Shown here: positions 48,047-58,929 of the stretch, piece by piece
Layout of the letters: every line of letters starts with the position of its first letter
Position numbering within the stretch: position 1 is the stretch's first letter
DNA from: Salvia splendens
Lineage: Eukaryota > Streptophyta > Magnoliopsida > Lamiales > Lamiaceae
Reading direction: 5' to 3'
Assembly (NCBI RefSeq): GCF_004379255.2
Contig: NC_056037.1
Span: forward strand, 32,089,012-32,153,011
Length of the DNA: 64,000 nucleotides
Position numbers and translations under genes: made by a program
Notes under the pieces: model-generated
The model's database searches: none
What the model saw: only the letters and a program-made list of their open reading frames with translations
Told to the model about the DNA's origin: nothing

Positions 48047-48848
48047 CAGCGGCGGATGCAGGTGGGGTCGCGCGGGGGCGGCCGACCCCACTGCCGTCCC
48101 CGGAGAACCGCCGGAAGACTCCTCCCAATAGCCCCCGACCCCACGGCATCCGGAAATCCGCCCCATGATTCATCCTCAGACCTCAAGCAGCGCAGCTTTT
48201 CCGATGACCTCCATTGTTATTTCCTTTTCCCTTCCTTCTTTTTATGTAATGGGCTTATGTTTGGGCTTTTTATTAACTAAAAAATACAATCAATACTTTT
48301 CTCTTTAACAATTTTATCTTTATATAAGAGTTTAAACTTTATTTATAAATAAGAATTCTCGGTTTCTAGTTTAGTTGATCATCTTTTAATCATGTTTTAT
48401 TACTTTTTTACTTTTAATTTTTAGTAGTTTTTTTATTATCTTTTAATCATGTATTAGTTTTTACTTTTATTTTAAACTAGTAGTAACTAATAAATTTTTT
48501 ATCAAATTTGAATAAATATAATAATTGCTTTTAATCATTGATTTTAATTACTTTTCATTTAGATTAATGGATACATTTCTTTTATAAAGATTTTGCACTT
48601 TCGTCTGTTCTTCTAGTAGTACTAATGTTGAACACGACTAAAAGATACATATTCATAACTATTTCCAATGAAATAAGTTTAAGTTAGCTTCAAAATATGA
48701 ATACTCATAAAAGTCAATTATCGTGCTTAATATAAAATAGGGATATTTCATTTGTAATGTATTTTTATTACTATTTTATATATTTAAATATTATTATATT
48801 AATTTTCTCGTCCGACCCTACCATTTTTAATTCCTGGATCCGCCATTG
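48047..48848. mobile_element. hAT-type element, 802 bp, non-autonomous
   Basis: Ends CAGCGGCGGATGCA and TGGATCCGCCATTG; exact 8-bp target duplication CCCAATAC (48039..48046, 48849..48856). The left end GGTGGGGTCG and GGCCGACCCCA resemble the right end of the element at 41020..42031 in inverse, so they are the same family. No transposase. Confidence 0.92.
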
Positions 48849-48909
48849 CCCAATACCCGGCGGGTATCGAGTCGGGTATGGGTAAACCGAATACCCGATA
48901 TCCGTATTC

Positions 48910-49324
48910 GCACCCCTAATTAACGTAAATAAATAGTAAAGTAAGAGAGAGAACAAATAAGAGACTCTTCTCTACATTATTGACTCTCTTACTTTATTTT
49001 TTCTCCATTTTGACTATTAATTACTCCATCCGTCCACGAAAAATAGGACACTTTCATTTTCTGCACTTGTTTTGAAAAAATGATAATAAATTGTTAAAGT
49101 GAGGAGAAAAAAAGTAAGAGAGAGAATAATATTGACAAGAGACTTCTCTATATCATTCTCTCTCGTACTTTACTTTCTCTCCACTTTAACTATTTATTAT
49201 ATCATCTTTTCAAAACGAGTGCAGAAAATGAAAGTGGCCTATTTTTCGTGGACGGAGGGAGTATTATTTTTCCAAAATGAGTGCAGAAAATGAAATGACT
49301 CAACTACCGTGGAACGAAGGGAGT
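48910..49324. mobile_element. Nested Stowaway MITEs
   Basis: Inner element 49024..49261 has ends CTCCATCCGTCCACG and CGTGGACGGAGGGAG, TA on both sides, and nearly complementary halves (GTGCAGAAAATGAAAGTG against CACTTTCATTTTCTGCAC). It sits in a second, related element whose halves remain on either side (left to ~48910, lacking its terminus; right to GGAACGAAGGGAG at 49324). Confidence 0.8.
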
Positions 49325-49325
49325 A

Positions 49326-49500
49326 CTACCAAATGGGGTTGCCATTGCATACGATGTATGCATGGCCAAATAGGCAACCAGAAGGCGGCACCAGCTTCAA
49401 CGCGCCTCCATGTTCCTGTTCCGAGGGTACATACATAATGAGAGTCGGATGCATCGCACCCTTTGGAGCTGATAACACAAACTAACCATTGCTTCCTTCC
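49326..49500 (-). pseudogene. F-box gene internal fragment
   Basis: CTTGGTACG-type coding text matching the intact gene: minus strand reads HYVCTLGTGTWRRVEAGAAF, equal to the HHVYTLGTGTWRRVGAGPAS part of 51930..53057, with MQWQPHLVV for the CNGNPHWVV part. No flanking coding regions remain. Confidence 0.85.
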
Positions 49501-50110
49501 TTGCAAGAAAACGAAGGAGATAAATATGATTCTATAATTATGCAGGAAATAGAAATAGCTACGATTCTATGAAAAAAATTATTAACTCCCTTTAATAATT
49601 GAGCTAACAGTGTAAAGTTATGATTTGCAGTCCATGAGGGTTTAGGCAGAGAATCTTAAGGATTTTCATGCGACCTACAAGTACTGTAAATTTGTGTATA
49701 CTCTTGAATTTGTTTGCTGTTAATTAGGGTCTCTATAATGTCATAGTTAGAAGGCAGTTGTGATGTGTCTTTGTTTAGAAGTTAGTACTATATTTTTAAA
49801 TGGTTCTGCTTGTGGCCACTCCATAGGTACACCTTTCATTTCAAAATTATGCTTTGGTTTCTGTTTTCTCTCATCTCATGTGTTCAATGCTTGTAAAATA
49901 AACGCTATATCCTTCGACACAGGAGGTTGAGGTCAAGGGCAAACCACAGGCCAGAACAAGCAGCCACAAGTGAAGTTTCATCCTCCTATTCTACAGAAGA
50001 GGAATTGCAAAATCTGTACATGGACCATTTTGTCATACATTAAGCTGAACTATTGTTGTATTGTATCATTGTATGAGAGTCATCTACATGTCCTTTTATC
50101 TCTACCAGAG
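49500..50110 (+). pseudogene. RAE1 3' fragment with internal deletion
   Basis: 49725-49835 matches the intron just before RAE1 exon 8 (30190-30315), stops after GGTACACC, and jumps to sequence equal to 31180 onward, through the last exon (GAGGTTGAGGTCAAGGGCAA, 49924 on) and 3' UTR (TTGCAAAATCTGTACATG). About 870 bases of RAE1, exons 8-10, are missing. 49500-49725 is a block also found at 59755-59910 and 63660-63870. Confidence 0.85.
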
Positions 50111-50439
50111 TATTAGTCCAATAAAAAATTCCTCTTTGAACAAGTCACTATTCTGAGTTTCTTGTCCACAATTTCATCCAAACTCCAAGTTATGAAGATA
50201 TTCAAATTTTAAAGTGAAAAGTTAGGAAGTTTTTATTTTGAAGGGACAGACCAAAATGAAAATAGTTTTTATTTTTAAGGGACGGAGGTAGTAGTTAGTA
50301 GGTACTAGTTCTGATATCTCAAAATATAAATTAATTACACTTTGTTCTGTTTATCTAACTTGGTATCATTTCAATTTCTCACTCTTTCTTTCTTGTGTGA
50401 TCACACAAACCTTTCTAATGATTTTCAAAAACTCTAAGC

Positions 50440-50935
50440 AGAAATTACATAGAAAATTTATTGTTAAAATTTGTCATAGGTGCTTCGTAGTGGGAAAAAT
50501 TCTCAATTGGGTAGAAAATGGAATGTAGGTTTCCAAAAGGGGAATGTAAATGCATTCCTTGAATGTGTGTTCAAAGAAAACGCATACAATACAAGAATGC
50601 GTGTTTCGCATACTATTACTAGCAGGGAGCGATAGAGGAAATTGATTCCGATCTAGAGTATAAAAAGGAGATGGAAGATCAAGGAATTGCGGACCAATTA
50701 AAAGAATGGTCACTTCATTGAGGAACCGGTGGAGAATGCAGGTGTCGAAGGCTGGTTGGCAGTTGGATACAGCGGACCAGGCTTCGTCCATGAATGCAAT
50801 GGACCTAGACGCTAAAGTCGTAGAAGGGGAGAAGAGTTTGAAGGATGCAGCAGTTACGCATGGAAATCTTGCCAAAATAACGGAATACATTCCGTTAATA
50901 TTGGTTTTTAGCATGTCCTTTTGTCCTCTTTGAAC
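50440..50935. repeat. Duplicated block B (unrecognised, partly coding-like)
   Basis: Matches 59930..60580 along its length. On the plus strand both copies read a conserved peptide, here SKAGWQLDTADQASSMNAMD and KSLKDAAVTHGNLAK; the reading frame is not complete in either. I do not recognise the protein. Confidence 0.6.
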
Positions 50936-51929
50936 AAGTCACATTCTTGAGTTTCCTGTCTAAGTTATCATCCAAACTCCAAGTTAAAGAGACATTCAAA
51001 TTTGAAGATATTTCCAATTAATCCATTATAGATGCACCTACAACAATTTAATGAAATTTAACGCATTGATAAGAAATGAAGCATAGAACAACCGAATAAT
51101 TCATTAACTTAGTTCATAATTCACACCTAAATATATTCTATGGCAACATGAACAATTTAGCTACTCATCACAAGACAAAATACGCCCTTGCATGTCGACT
51201 TGACATGATAGCGACCATATATATACTAGCTAGGCTGATAAGGTCGACATGATAATGCAAAATCCAAACACTACACAATAAAGAAACCTTCGACACAGAC
51301 ACAATCATATATAACGACAAAACACATATAGACTAACATTATGAACTAGAACAATATCAATTTTAGATCTTAAATATCAAGGTCAGTCTACAACTATTGT
51401 AAAACTTCAGCTTGTTGAACACAACGCAAAAAGTTAATCATGATTGCAGAACTATTCCTATGTGTAATAGACAAAAGTCTCAAAGAAACACTCAATAGTC
51501 CAATAAAAAATTCCTCTTTAAACAAGTCACAATTCTCGAGTTTCATGTCTACGATTTCATCCAAACTCCAAGTTAAAGAGACATACGAATATAAAGAGAA
51601 ATAATCCATTATAAATGCATGTACAACGGTTTACAAAAATTGAACCCATTGACAAGAATGGAAGTTTAGAATAACCGAAGATTTCATCAAATTAATTCAT
51701 GATTCACATGCTAAGGCAACGAGAACAATTTAGCTACTCATTACAATGCAAAATACACTTGTGCATGTCGGGTTGACACGATAACTCCCATATCTATACT
51801 AGCTAGGCGGAATAGGTCGGCATGATAACACCATTTCCAAATACTACTACATAATAAAGAAACCTTCGGTTTCGACACAGACACGTCCATATTTAATGAC
51901 AAATCACATATGTAGAACAACATTATGAA
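50936..51929 (-). other. 3' flank of the intact F-box gene, internally repeated
   Basis: The block CAAGTCACA..CT.GAGTTTC, ATCCAAACTCCAAGTTAAAG, followed by CATTATA.ATGCA, occurs at 50930-51050 and again at 51525-51640, and after other F-box copies (44515, 46360, 58320, 60580). It includes ATACTAGCTAGGC.G at 51232 and 51796. No gene other than the F-box 3' UTR is expected. Confidence 0.65.
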
Positions 51930-53057
51930 CTAGAACGAGACCACATTCTCACCTCCGAAATTCTTGAGTGAGAAATGGCTAGGAGTATAAATCATGGTAT
52001 AGGCAAGTTCATCTGTAAGTATACCGACTTGTTGCGTAGTTTCCGTCTTGTATGAGTAGTAGATGACGCACGTGTCTCCCAGAAACATCAACAAGTCACC
52101 ATTTTTGAAAATTTTGAATGTACAAATATTCAAATAACTCCAATCATAATCAAAATCAATAACAATCTGGTACTCCATGGTCCAAGATTCCTTGACTTGG
52201 TATTCGTTCATCAACCAGATGACGAGGAATTCTTTGTCTAATGTGTAAGACAAAGAAAGGCAGCCCCTCAAAACATTCAACTTCACATCCAAAGGAAGTT
52301 CATCATCAACAATAAGTTCATCATCGGCAGGGGCAGAGAAGATGTTAAAACATTCTGTTTCAACATCAAAACAACAGATCCATAAGGTTTGAGCAGAATC
52401 ATATACTACCCAATGGGGGTTGCCATTACATATAGTGTATGCATGGTAAGAAAATGTGCAACCAGAAGCGGGGCCAGCTCCAACGCGCCTCCATGTTCCT
52501 GTTCCGAGAGTGTATACATGATGAGCATCGGAAGCGCCCCCATTGATACAGATGACCTTATATCGCCCACTAATTTTGCTCACACAAAATCCAAAATTCA
52601 ACAAATTGTCATGTATGTATACGTGAGGGAAGCAGAGCTTGATATGTTGACGAGTGAGAGGATTTGTTATGTATACAAGACGCTCTGTTGGTAAGTCTAG
52701 AAGAAGCAATCCATTAGTTTGCCGAGCTCGATATAATGATACTGAGTTTCCGTGAGGGATTTCAATATCTGTGAGGTGGGGGAATTGAAGATCAAGAGCA
52801 TAGCTCTCCAGATCCGCTTCTTCGTCTTCATCTTCGAATTCGATAATGGTGCACTGAGTTGAATTGCTCGTCTCCGGCATCAACAGAACTAGGGCGGGAG
52901 GGGTTTTGATTTCTGATTTGACGAAATCGCTGGACTCGATCAGATTGAGCCATGGTTTGCACACGCATTTGCTGATTGATTTGCTTCGGAGAGAGAGCCG
53001 TGAGAGGATGTTGATTGTGAGTTCTGATGGTAGATTCTTGAAGAAATCTTGCTTCAT
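51930..53057 (-). CDS. F-box protein with F-box-associated C-terminal domain
   Basis: Single exon, 375 residues from the ATG at 53057. This start is chosen because it puts the F-box right at the N terminus (KNLPSELTINILSRLSLRSK, then ISKCVCKPWLNLIESSDFVK); upstream in-frame codons lack family features. The F-box binds SKP1 in SCF ubiquitin ligases. Residues ~90-370 are a beta-rich substrate-recognition region of FBA type: LYRARQTNGLLLLD, ITNPLTRQHIKLCFP, GTGTWRRVG, CNGNPHWVVYDS and TYTP-like elements near the end. It is the only undamaged member of a local cluster of seven or so copies and fragments, all on the same strand. The target protein is unknown. Confidence 0.92.
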   Translation of the reverse strand: MKQDFFKNLPSELTINILSRLSLRSKSISKCVCKPWLNLIESSDFVKSEIKTPPALVLLMPETSNSTQCTIIEFEDEDEEADLESYALDLQFPHLTDIEIPHGNSVSLYRARQTNGLLLLDLPTERLVYITNPLTRQHIKLCFPHVYIHDNLLNFGFCVSKISGRYKVICINGGASDAHHVYTLGTGTWRRVGAGPASGCTFSYHAYTICNGNPHWVVYDSAQTLWICCFDVETECFNIFSAPADDELIVDDELPLDVKLNVLRGCLSLSYTLDKEFLVIWLMNEYQVKESWTMEYQIVIDFDYDWSYLNICTFKIFKNGDLLMFLGDTCVIYYSYKTETTQQVGILTDELAYTMIYTPSHFSLKNFGGENVVSF

Positions 53058-54762
53058 TCTTAGAAATGGAATGCGTTTCTGCTCTTCAATAAGACGGAGA
53101 AAAAGAAAGAAATCACAGAGACGACTCAGACAAAATTTAAATGAGCATCTTTCGTGAATTATTGGATTTGCACATTGTAGGTCTCTAGAATCTAAAAATA
53201 TCATAGACATCCCTCAAAATTGAGTTAATTACATATTTGGTATTTTTATCTATCTTTTTACATACTATTTTTTATTGAAATGTCCCCAAGATATAGAGGT
53301 CGTTTTTATCAAATTTTTTTTAATAAATTTTAACAATTTTGCTTATTGTCTCTTACTTCTCAACTTTAAAAATATGTTGGATGAGCTTCGAACCTTGACT
53401 AATCGCATATTTTAGGATTGAAATGTCCCCAAGAAATCTTGCTTCATTGTTGGTAGAAATGGAATGCGTGTCTACTCTTCAAACAGGCGGAAGAAAAAGA
53501 AAGATAGAGCACAGCTGAGTAAGACAAAATGAGTATCTTTCGTGAATTAAATTTTTGGGTTGTTGGAGTTTGCACATTTTCAGTCTTCAAAAATATCACG
53601 AGACATTATTGAAATTATGTGTAATTACATATTTGGAATTCATTCACTTTTTTAACATATTTTTAGACTGAAATGTCCCAAGATATGGAGGGTGTTTTTG
53701 TAGTTTTGTAAACTTCACTGATTCGGTCTCTCTCACGCTCAGCTTTAAAAATATGCTAGTGCAACACTCACTAATGCACTCACTATTAATTTATTTTTAT
53801 CTATAAAGTAATATCTATATGTAAGAAAATACTATAAATAGTAATAATTTAGTCTTGAACAAAGTAAAAGAAAATAGTTAATTCATAAATAATACAATAA
53901 TATTTTTTTAATATAAAATAAAATTAAAGTACATATATCAATTAAATTCTTTTTAGAATATTAATAAAAATAATTTTTCCTTTATAAAACAATATTTTCA
54001 TATACATACATAAAAAGTGAATTTAACAATATAATAATTGACCATGAATAAAACAATGAAAATATTGTTTTTTGTTTAATTTATTTATTCACTACAACAC
54101 ATTTGTTAATGCGCTGAGATTTCCAGATTGGTACTTCTATTTTAGAGGTTAGAAAATGTAGGATTCCATTATATAATAAAAATAAGAGCTATTATTCTCT
54201 TTCTTACGTGGTATATTTACATTTCTATTTTTCATATTTCTCATTGATTCTTAATTGATTTCCCGTCAGTTACATTTTACCTTTATAAATAATAGTTATT
54301 CTATATTTATGTTGCATTTCACCTGATTTTCTACAATTTATCGGACTCTCTCTTATTTTACCAATTATACATTAAAACTCATGTCATTTATAAATTTATC
54401 TATTTTTAAATGACGTCGAGAGTAATAAACGCATGTTTGGTAGTTGAATTTGGATTTACTATATAAATTAAAAATGATATTAGTTATGCAGTTTTGGGTG
54501 AGTAAGCAAACATGAGTGGGTGTTTGGTATACTCCATTGAATAGCAAATAAAATACTAATCCATATTTTTTATTTTTTTTAGTTTATCCCATAAAATATG
54601 TCACATTTTCTTTTTTAGAAAAATTCCTTCTCGCATTAGTATAAATATGGTAGTACGTACTATTTAACATACAAAACATTTTCTATTATGGGACGGAGTA
54701 AGTAATATTTAAATTCTATGTTTGGTATACTATATTATTTTGTACTCCGTATTTAAGTTTAA
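53058..54762. other. 5' flank of F-box gene and AT-rich sequence
   Basis: 53058-53160 is the likely 5' UTR. 53430-53530 repeats the first ~100 bases upstream of the gene (AGAAATCTTGCTTCATTGTTGGTAG), so the promoter-proximal part is itself duplicated. 53780-54330 is AT-rich and has relatives at 43870-43990 (inverted) and 46930-47250. A worn Stowaway-like piece lies near 54573-54710. Confidence 0.6.
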
Positions 54763-56419
54763 GGGCATCCACAGTGGGGCGGACGATAATCCGCCTGATG
54801 CATCGGGCGGACTATCGTCCGCCACTGTAGCCATGCGCACGATGGCACATCCATCGTCCGCGGACGATAGGGCTTCGACCACGCATCGTCCGCGGTATCG
54901 TCCGCCCCCTGCGGGTCACGCCGACGATGCAACACATTTCTCTTTTTATTTTTTAAATTCTTCAAAATTTATTTTATATATACACCCTAACTTCACTCTT
55001 CCATTCACTCCACTCTTCCATACACTATAAAATGAATCCCGGTGATTACCCAAGTCCGAATAGTCCGATGTTCAGTGGTGGTGCACGGTGGCCGGGTACA
55101 AACCCTGATGAATACCGACCCTTTGACTCCAACACCTAGTACGATCTCGATTTCAGTACGGATTCATACGGACTGTCAGACATGGAGTCGTCTCCCACCT
55201 GCGCCCACGTCCCACCCCGCCGCGCCTCTGTCGTCGCCGCCGCCTCGGGCTCCGCCACAAAGAAGAAGCGGAACAGGAAAATGGCCCAGAAGTTGCCATC
55301 TCCGGAGAAGAATGAAGAGTTCGCCCCAGGGAGGACGAACTACAACCCGGATGAAACCATCGTCTTGACCCGGTGTTGGATTGATATTTTAGAGGACCCG
55401 GTGTTTGCCAACAACCACAAGCAAATCCCGTACTCGGAGCGCATCGTTGATCGCTACAACAAGGCCAAGCCGGCGGCCGCCTACAAGCGCCATAAGGAGT
55501 AGCTCCGCAAGCACTAGGATCAGGTGAAGAAGCATGTCAATTTGTTCTCGTCGGAGTACGAGAAGTGCTTGAGGGAGCAGGACAGTGGCAAGAGTTTGAC
55601 TGATGTGCGCGATAAAGCGCTTGCATCGTACATTTCATTGTACGGCAATTTCAAGCATTACAACTCCTGGCTCCTCTTGAAGGACAAGCAGAAGTTCCAA
55701 GGAGGGATTATGCCCCTATTGGCTGCGGCGAAGAGGGTGAAGAACACCGCCGCCGGTGATTATACGAGCAGCGACAGCGGAGCACCTCCGATGGACCTCA
55801 ACCATCCGATGTACGAGGATGAGAGTTCCGGCACACCGATGTCCTCCTGGCGTCCCATTGGTGTCAAGGCTGCCAAGAACAAGGGCAAGGCGAAGGTGAC
55901 ATCCTCATAGGCCGCGGCCCCGGACCCGACCCCGACCCCAACCCCGATCGCGACCCCGACCCCGGCCCCGACTTTGGCTGCGGGACATGCCTACGCGGAG
56001 TTGGTGGCGGCCGCTAACCGGAGGACGTTGTTGGACACGCACCACGCCCTCATGCAATGCGAGGACCCGGGCAAAGCCGAATACCTCAAGTGGATGATCG
56101 ATGATCTGCGCCGCAAGCTGGGAATGAAGGATTAGTAATGTAGTGTTTGCCTTTAATCGTAGTGTTTTTATTTCTAACTCTTGTAATTTTTTTTAAATTA
56201 GTAATGTAGGATTTGCCTTTAATCGTAGTGTTTTTTTGATAATTTTGCATGACATATTTGAAGACATAAAAAATTAATTAACAAAATAGTAGTGAAACCT
56301 ATAGGGCGGACTTTAGGGCATCCCACTGCAGGTGGAAGGGTGGGATGATAGAATGATGATGTGGCGAAGCATAGAGCGCCCTATAGGGCGGACTATAAGG
56401 CGCCTCATTGTGGATGACC
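54763..56419 (+). mobile_element. PIF/Harbinger element with ORF1-like gene, 1.66 kb
   Basis: Left end GGGCATCCACAGTGGGGCGG and right end (inverse) GGTCATCCACAATGAGGCGC agree at 16 of 20 positions. TAA precedes the left end; TAT follows the right end. It carries one ORF1-like gene and no DDE transposase. Confidence 0.85.
55032..56135 (+). pseudogene. ORF1-like protein (NAM-associated type) with four in-frame TAG
   Basis: One frame runs 367 codons from ATG 55032 to TAG 56133 with no indel. It reads Pro/Ser-rich sequence, a basic KKKRNRKM patch, NYNPDETIVLTRCWIDILED, ERIVDRYNKAKPAAAYKRHK, YISLYGNFKHYNSWLLLKDK and a C-terminal EYLKWMIDDLRRKLG helix, the plan of PIF/Harbinger ORF1 proteins of the NAM-associated class. 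Stops inside the frame at 55137, 55500, 55515 and 55908 are all TAG. A (CCCGAC)n-like run codes a Pro/Thr stretch near 55920-55970. Confidence 0.85.
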
Positions 56420-56744
56420 TATATTGTAATTACATCAAAATATCCTTATTAATCTTAAATCAAAATGAAAAAGGAAAAAAATATGTGGCCAATAAAATAA
56501 TTTAGGATAGTAATTATGATTGGATTTTTAATGTAAGTTAATCAAGAGTCCCATTATATGCAAATCCACTACTTATTGCCGAATCATAGAACCATACCAA
56601 ATTCGGGCTTTTAGATCTAGTTGTTTATGGATGAGATGCACAAATTTATAAATTATTTTCATCTTCATCACGGGCATATTTTAATTCATCCGATGTCAAA
56701 TAAGTCATACTAACATGTTAAGAAGATTTAACTTCATTCCAGAA

Positions 56745-56853
56745 CCCGCCACCCGCTGGGAGACTTTCGGCCTTAATCCGCAAATCCGGTCGAGCAGGAT
56801 TAGTCAGATTCCGCCAAAGGTGGGTTCGGTATACTTGTGGTCAAACAAAAAAA
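56745..56853 (+). mobile_element. Short SINE-like insertion with A-rich tail
   Basis: ~110 bases ending in GGTCAAACAAAAAAAAA, bounded by a 15-base direct repeat AACTTCATTCCAGAA (56730..56744 and 56854..56868). Inner motifs GGTCGAGCAGGATTAGTC and GGGTTCGGTATAC are suggestive of a SINE body. Caution: TTACTTCATTCCAGTA-like words are also repeated locally. Confidence 0.6.
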
Positions 56854-56865
56854 AACTTCATTCCA

Positions 56866-57340
56866 GAATATATTACTTCATTCCAGTAGGTTTTTACTTC
56901 ATTTCAATAGGATTATTACTTCATTCCAGTACGTAAATGCGGTTTCGCCGTCGCATACCGTTCTTTCTCTCTACAATGTCTATCATCACCGGCACGGCGC
57001 TGATATGGTGTAATAAAACATGGAATGATGTAATAAATTATTTGAATGAAGTATGTGTAGAAGTATTTGAAGTCCTACTGTAATTAAGTAAAACCTTATC
57101 CAATGAAGTAATAACGTTTCTAAATGAAGCAATAAACTCACTTGAATAAATTGCATTTTTTAAAGTGAATAAAGTAAAAACTCAGGTCAATGAATTCGAG
57201 AAGCATATGTTGAATCATTTCAAAACCTATTGGAAGCAAATAAAAACATATAGTTTCAAGGTATTACGTACAAAATGAAGTAATAAACCTAATACAATGA
57301 AGTCAAATGAGCTTGTAATGAAGACCGAAAAATTTTTACA
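56866..57340. repeat. Region rich in ACTTCATTCCAGTA and its inverse
   Basis: TTACTTCATTCCAGTAGG-like words at 56870-56930 and AATGAAGTAATAA-like words in the opposite sense at 57045-57310 form a loose inverted array. No gene. Confidence 0.5.
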
Positions 57341-57969
57341 CAACAACACATCTCATAAAAAACTAGATCCAATGGCCCTAATTTGATCTCTAGTTCGGTC
57401 TTTAAAATTGGTTCGACATTGATCACAACTCAGTTAATCAAACCACATATTTAATGAGTTTATTTAGTACATCAAAACATAAAAAATAAAGTGTGTATGA
57501 AAATTAAGTTAAACGATAATTTAACATAATACGAGGTGTGATCAATTTAACTTTCCTAAGTTGCTAACGGTAAACTCATCAACGCAATGTATTAAAAATA
57601 TTAACATGATAATATTAAAATATCAACAAATAGCAACTTAAAAAGTTAGCAATATAACGCACGCCCTATACAATATATTAGACACACACAACTTATATAA
57701 CTGATATCATTAATTACAATTCCTATTCAAAATTTCCTTGTTTCAGCCTTATGCACTACAAACACAAAATAAAATCAAGAAAGCACATATATAACAATAA
57801 AAGAAAAAAAAGTAAGATACAAATGTAGGAAAAATAAACGTTCCTCAGCTCACATCATCAACAACAATGAAGTTACCTGTTCACCGAGCTTCCCGGAGGC
57901 GAACAACGACACTCTGGCTCTCACAGCGATAAGGATGAAGACATTGAAGCCACGAAAGTAGAGAATGCG

Positions 57970-58170
57970 CTAATGCTGCTCGCACTGAGAGTCGGATCCC
58001 TCTGCACCAGCCATAGGCGCTGCGGCCCGTTTGATCTCCATGATCCCTTCCAACATCTGCACGGCCTTCCCCATCATCGGCCGCTGCTGCAAAGGCTGTC
58101 TTCGATGGATGCACCGAATGCCCCTCCTCACTTATTTCATGTCGATCTCATGGAGATATTGTACAACACA
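57970..58170 (-). pseudogene. Receptor-like kinase C-terminal fragment
   Basis: On the minus strand, ending at the TAG 57970..57972, the frame reads QPLQQRPMMGKAVQMLEGIM, then EIKRAAAPM and a short acidic tail. R-P-x-M-x-K-x-V-Q-M-L-E-G is the end of the kinase domain in plant receptor-like kinases (SD2-type S-locus lectin kinases among them). The catalytic parts are not present here. Upstream sequence soon loses similarity. Confidence 0.6.
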
Positions 58171-58519
58171 GCAATAACTTCAAGCTAAGACTATTGAAAA
58201 CTTCAGCTTGTTGAACACAAAGCTAAAAGTTTATTCTGATTGGAGAACAATTCCTACGGGTAATAAACAAAGGTCCCAAATTCTAATCCAAAAACTCAAT
58301 AGTCTAATAAAAAGTCCTCTTTGAACAAGTCACAATTCTCGACTCTCCTTTTTACGTTTTCATCCAAACTCCAAGTTAAAGAGACATTTAAATTCGTAGA
58401 TTACCAATCCATTATAGATGCATCTACAATGGTTTACAGAAATTTAACCCATTGATAAGAAATTGAAGCATAGAATAACTGAAGAATTGGTCAAACTAGT
58501 TGATGATTCACCTGTGCAT

Positions 58520-58900
58520 GTCGGGTTGACAGGATAACGCTCGTATATATACTAGCTAGGCCGGTCAGGTCGACATGATAACGCCAAATCCAGACACTAC
58601 ATGATAAACAAACCTCCAACACAGACATGACCATATATAACGACAAAACACATATGTAGACTAACATTGTGAACTAGAACAAGATCACATTCTCACCTCC
58701 GGAAAGGTTATGAGTATATATCACGGTATAGGCAATGTCATCCGTAAGCATACCGACTTGTTGAGTAGTTTTCGTCTTGTTTGGGTAATAGATGAGGCAT
58801 GTGTCTTTCAGATACATCAAGCAATGGTGACTAGCTCCATTGCATGTAGTGAAGATATTGAACTTTGTTGAATAATTAAAATAGATGGCCTACAAGTTGA
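58520..58900 (-). pseudogene. F-box gene C-terminal fragment and 3' flank, copy D
   Basis: 58690-58880 reads, minus strand, TTQQVGMLTDDIAYTVIYT plus SGGENVI, the end of the local F-box family, with a diverged stretch before it. 58520-58690 is the usual 3' flank (ATACTAGCTAGGC). The TRIM at 58930 inserted just beyond. Confidence 0.8.
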
Positions 58901-58929
58901 AAAGCAGGTGAAATAGAGAGAGCCAGCCT

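Noticed and set aside
53058..53210. Longer F-box protein starting at 53210
   Set aside because: The extra 51 residues are not matched by F-box family starts; the ATG at 53057 places the F-box at the N terminus as usual.
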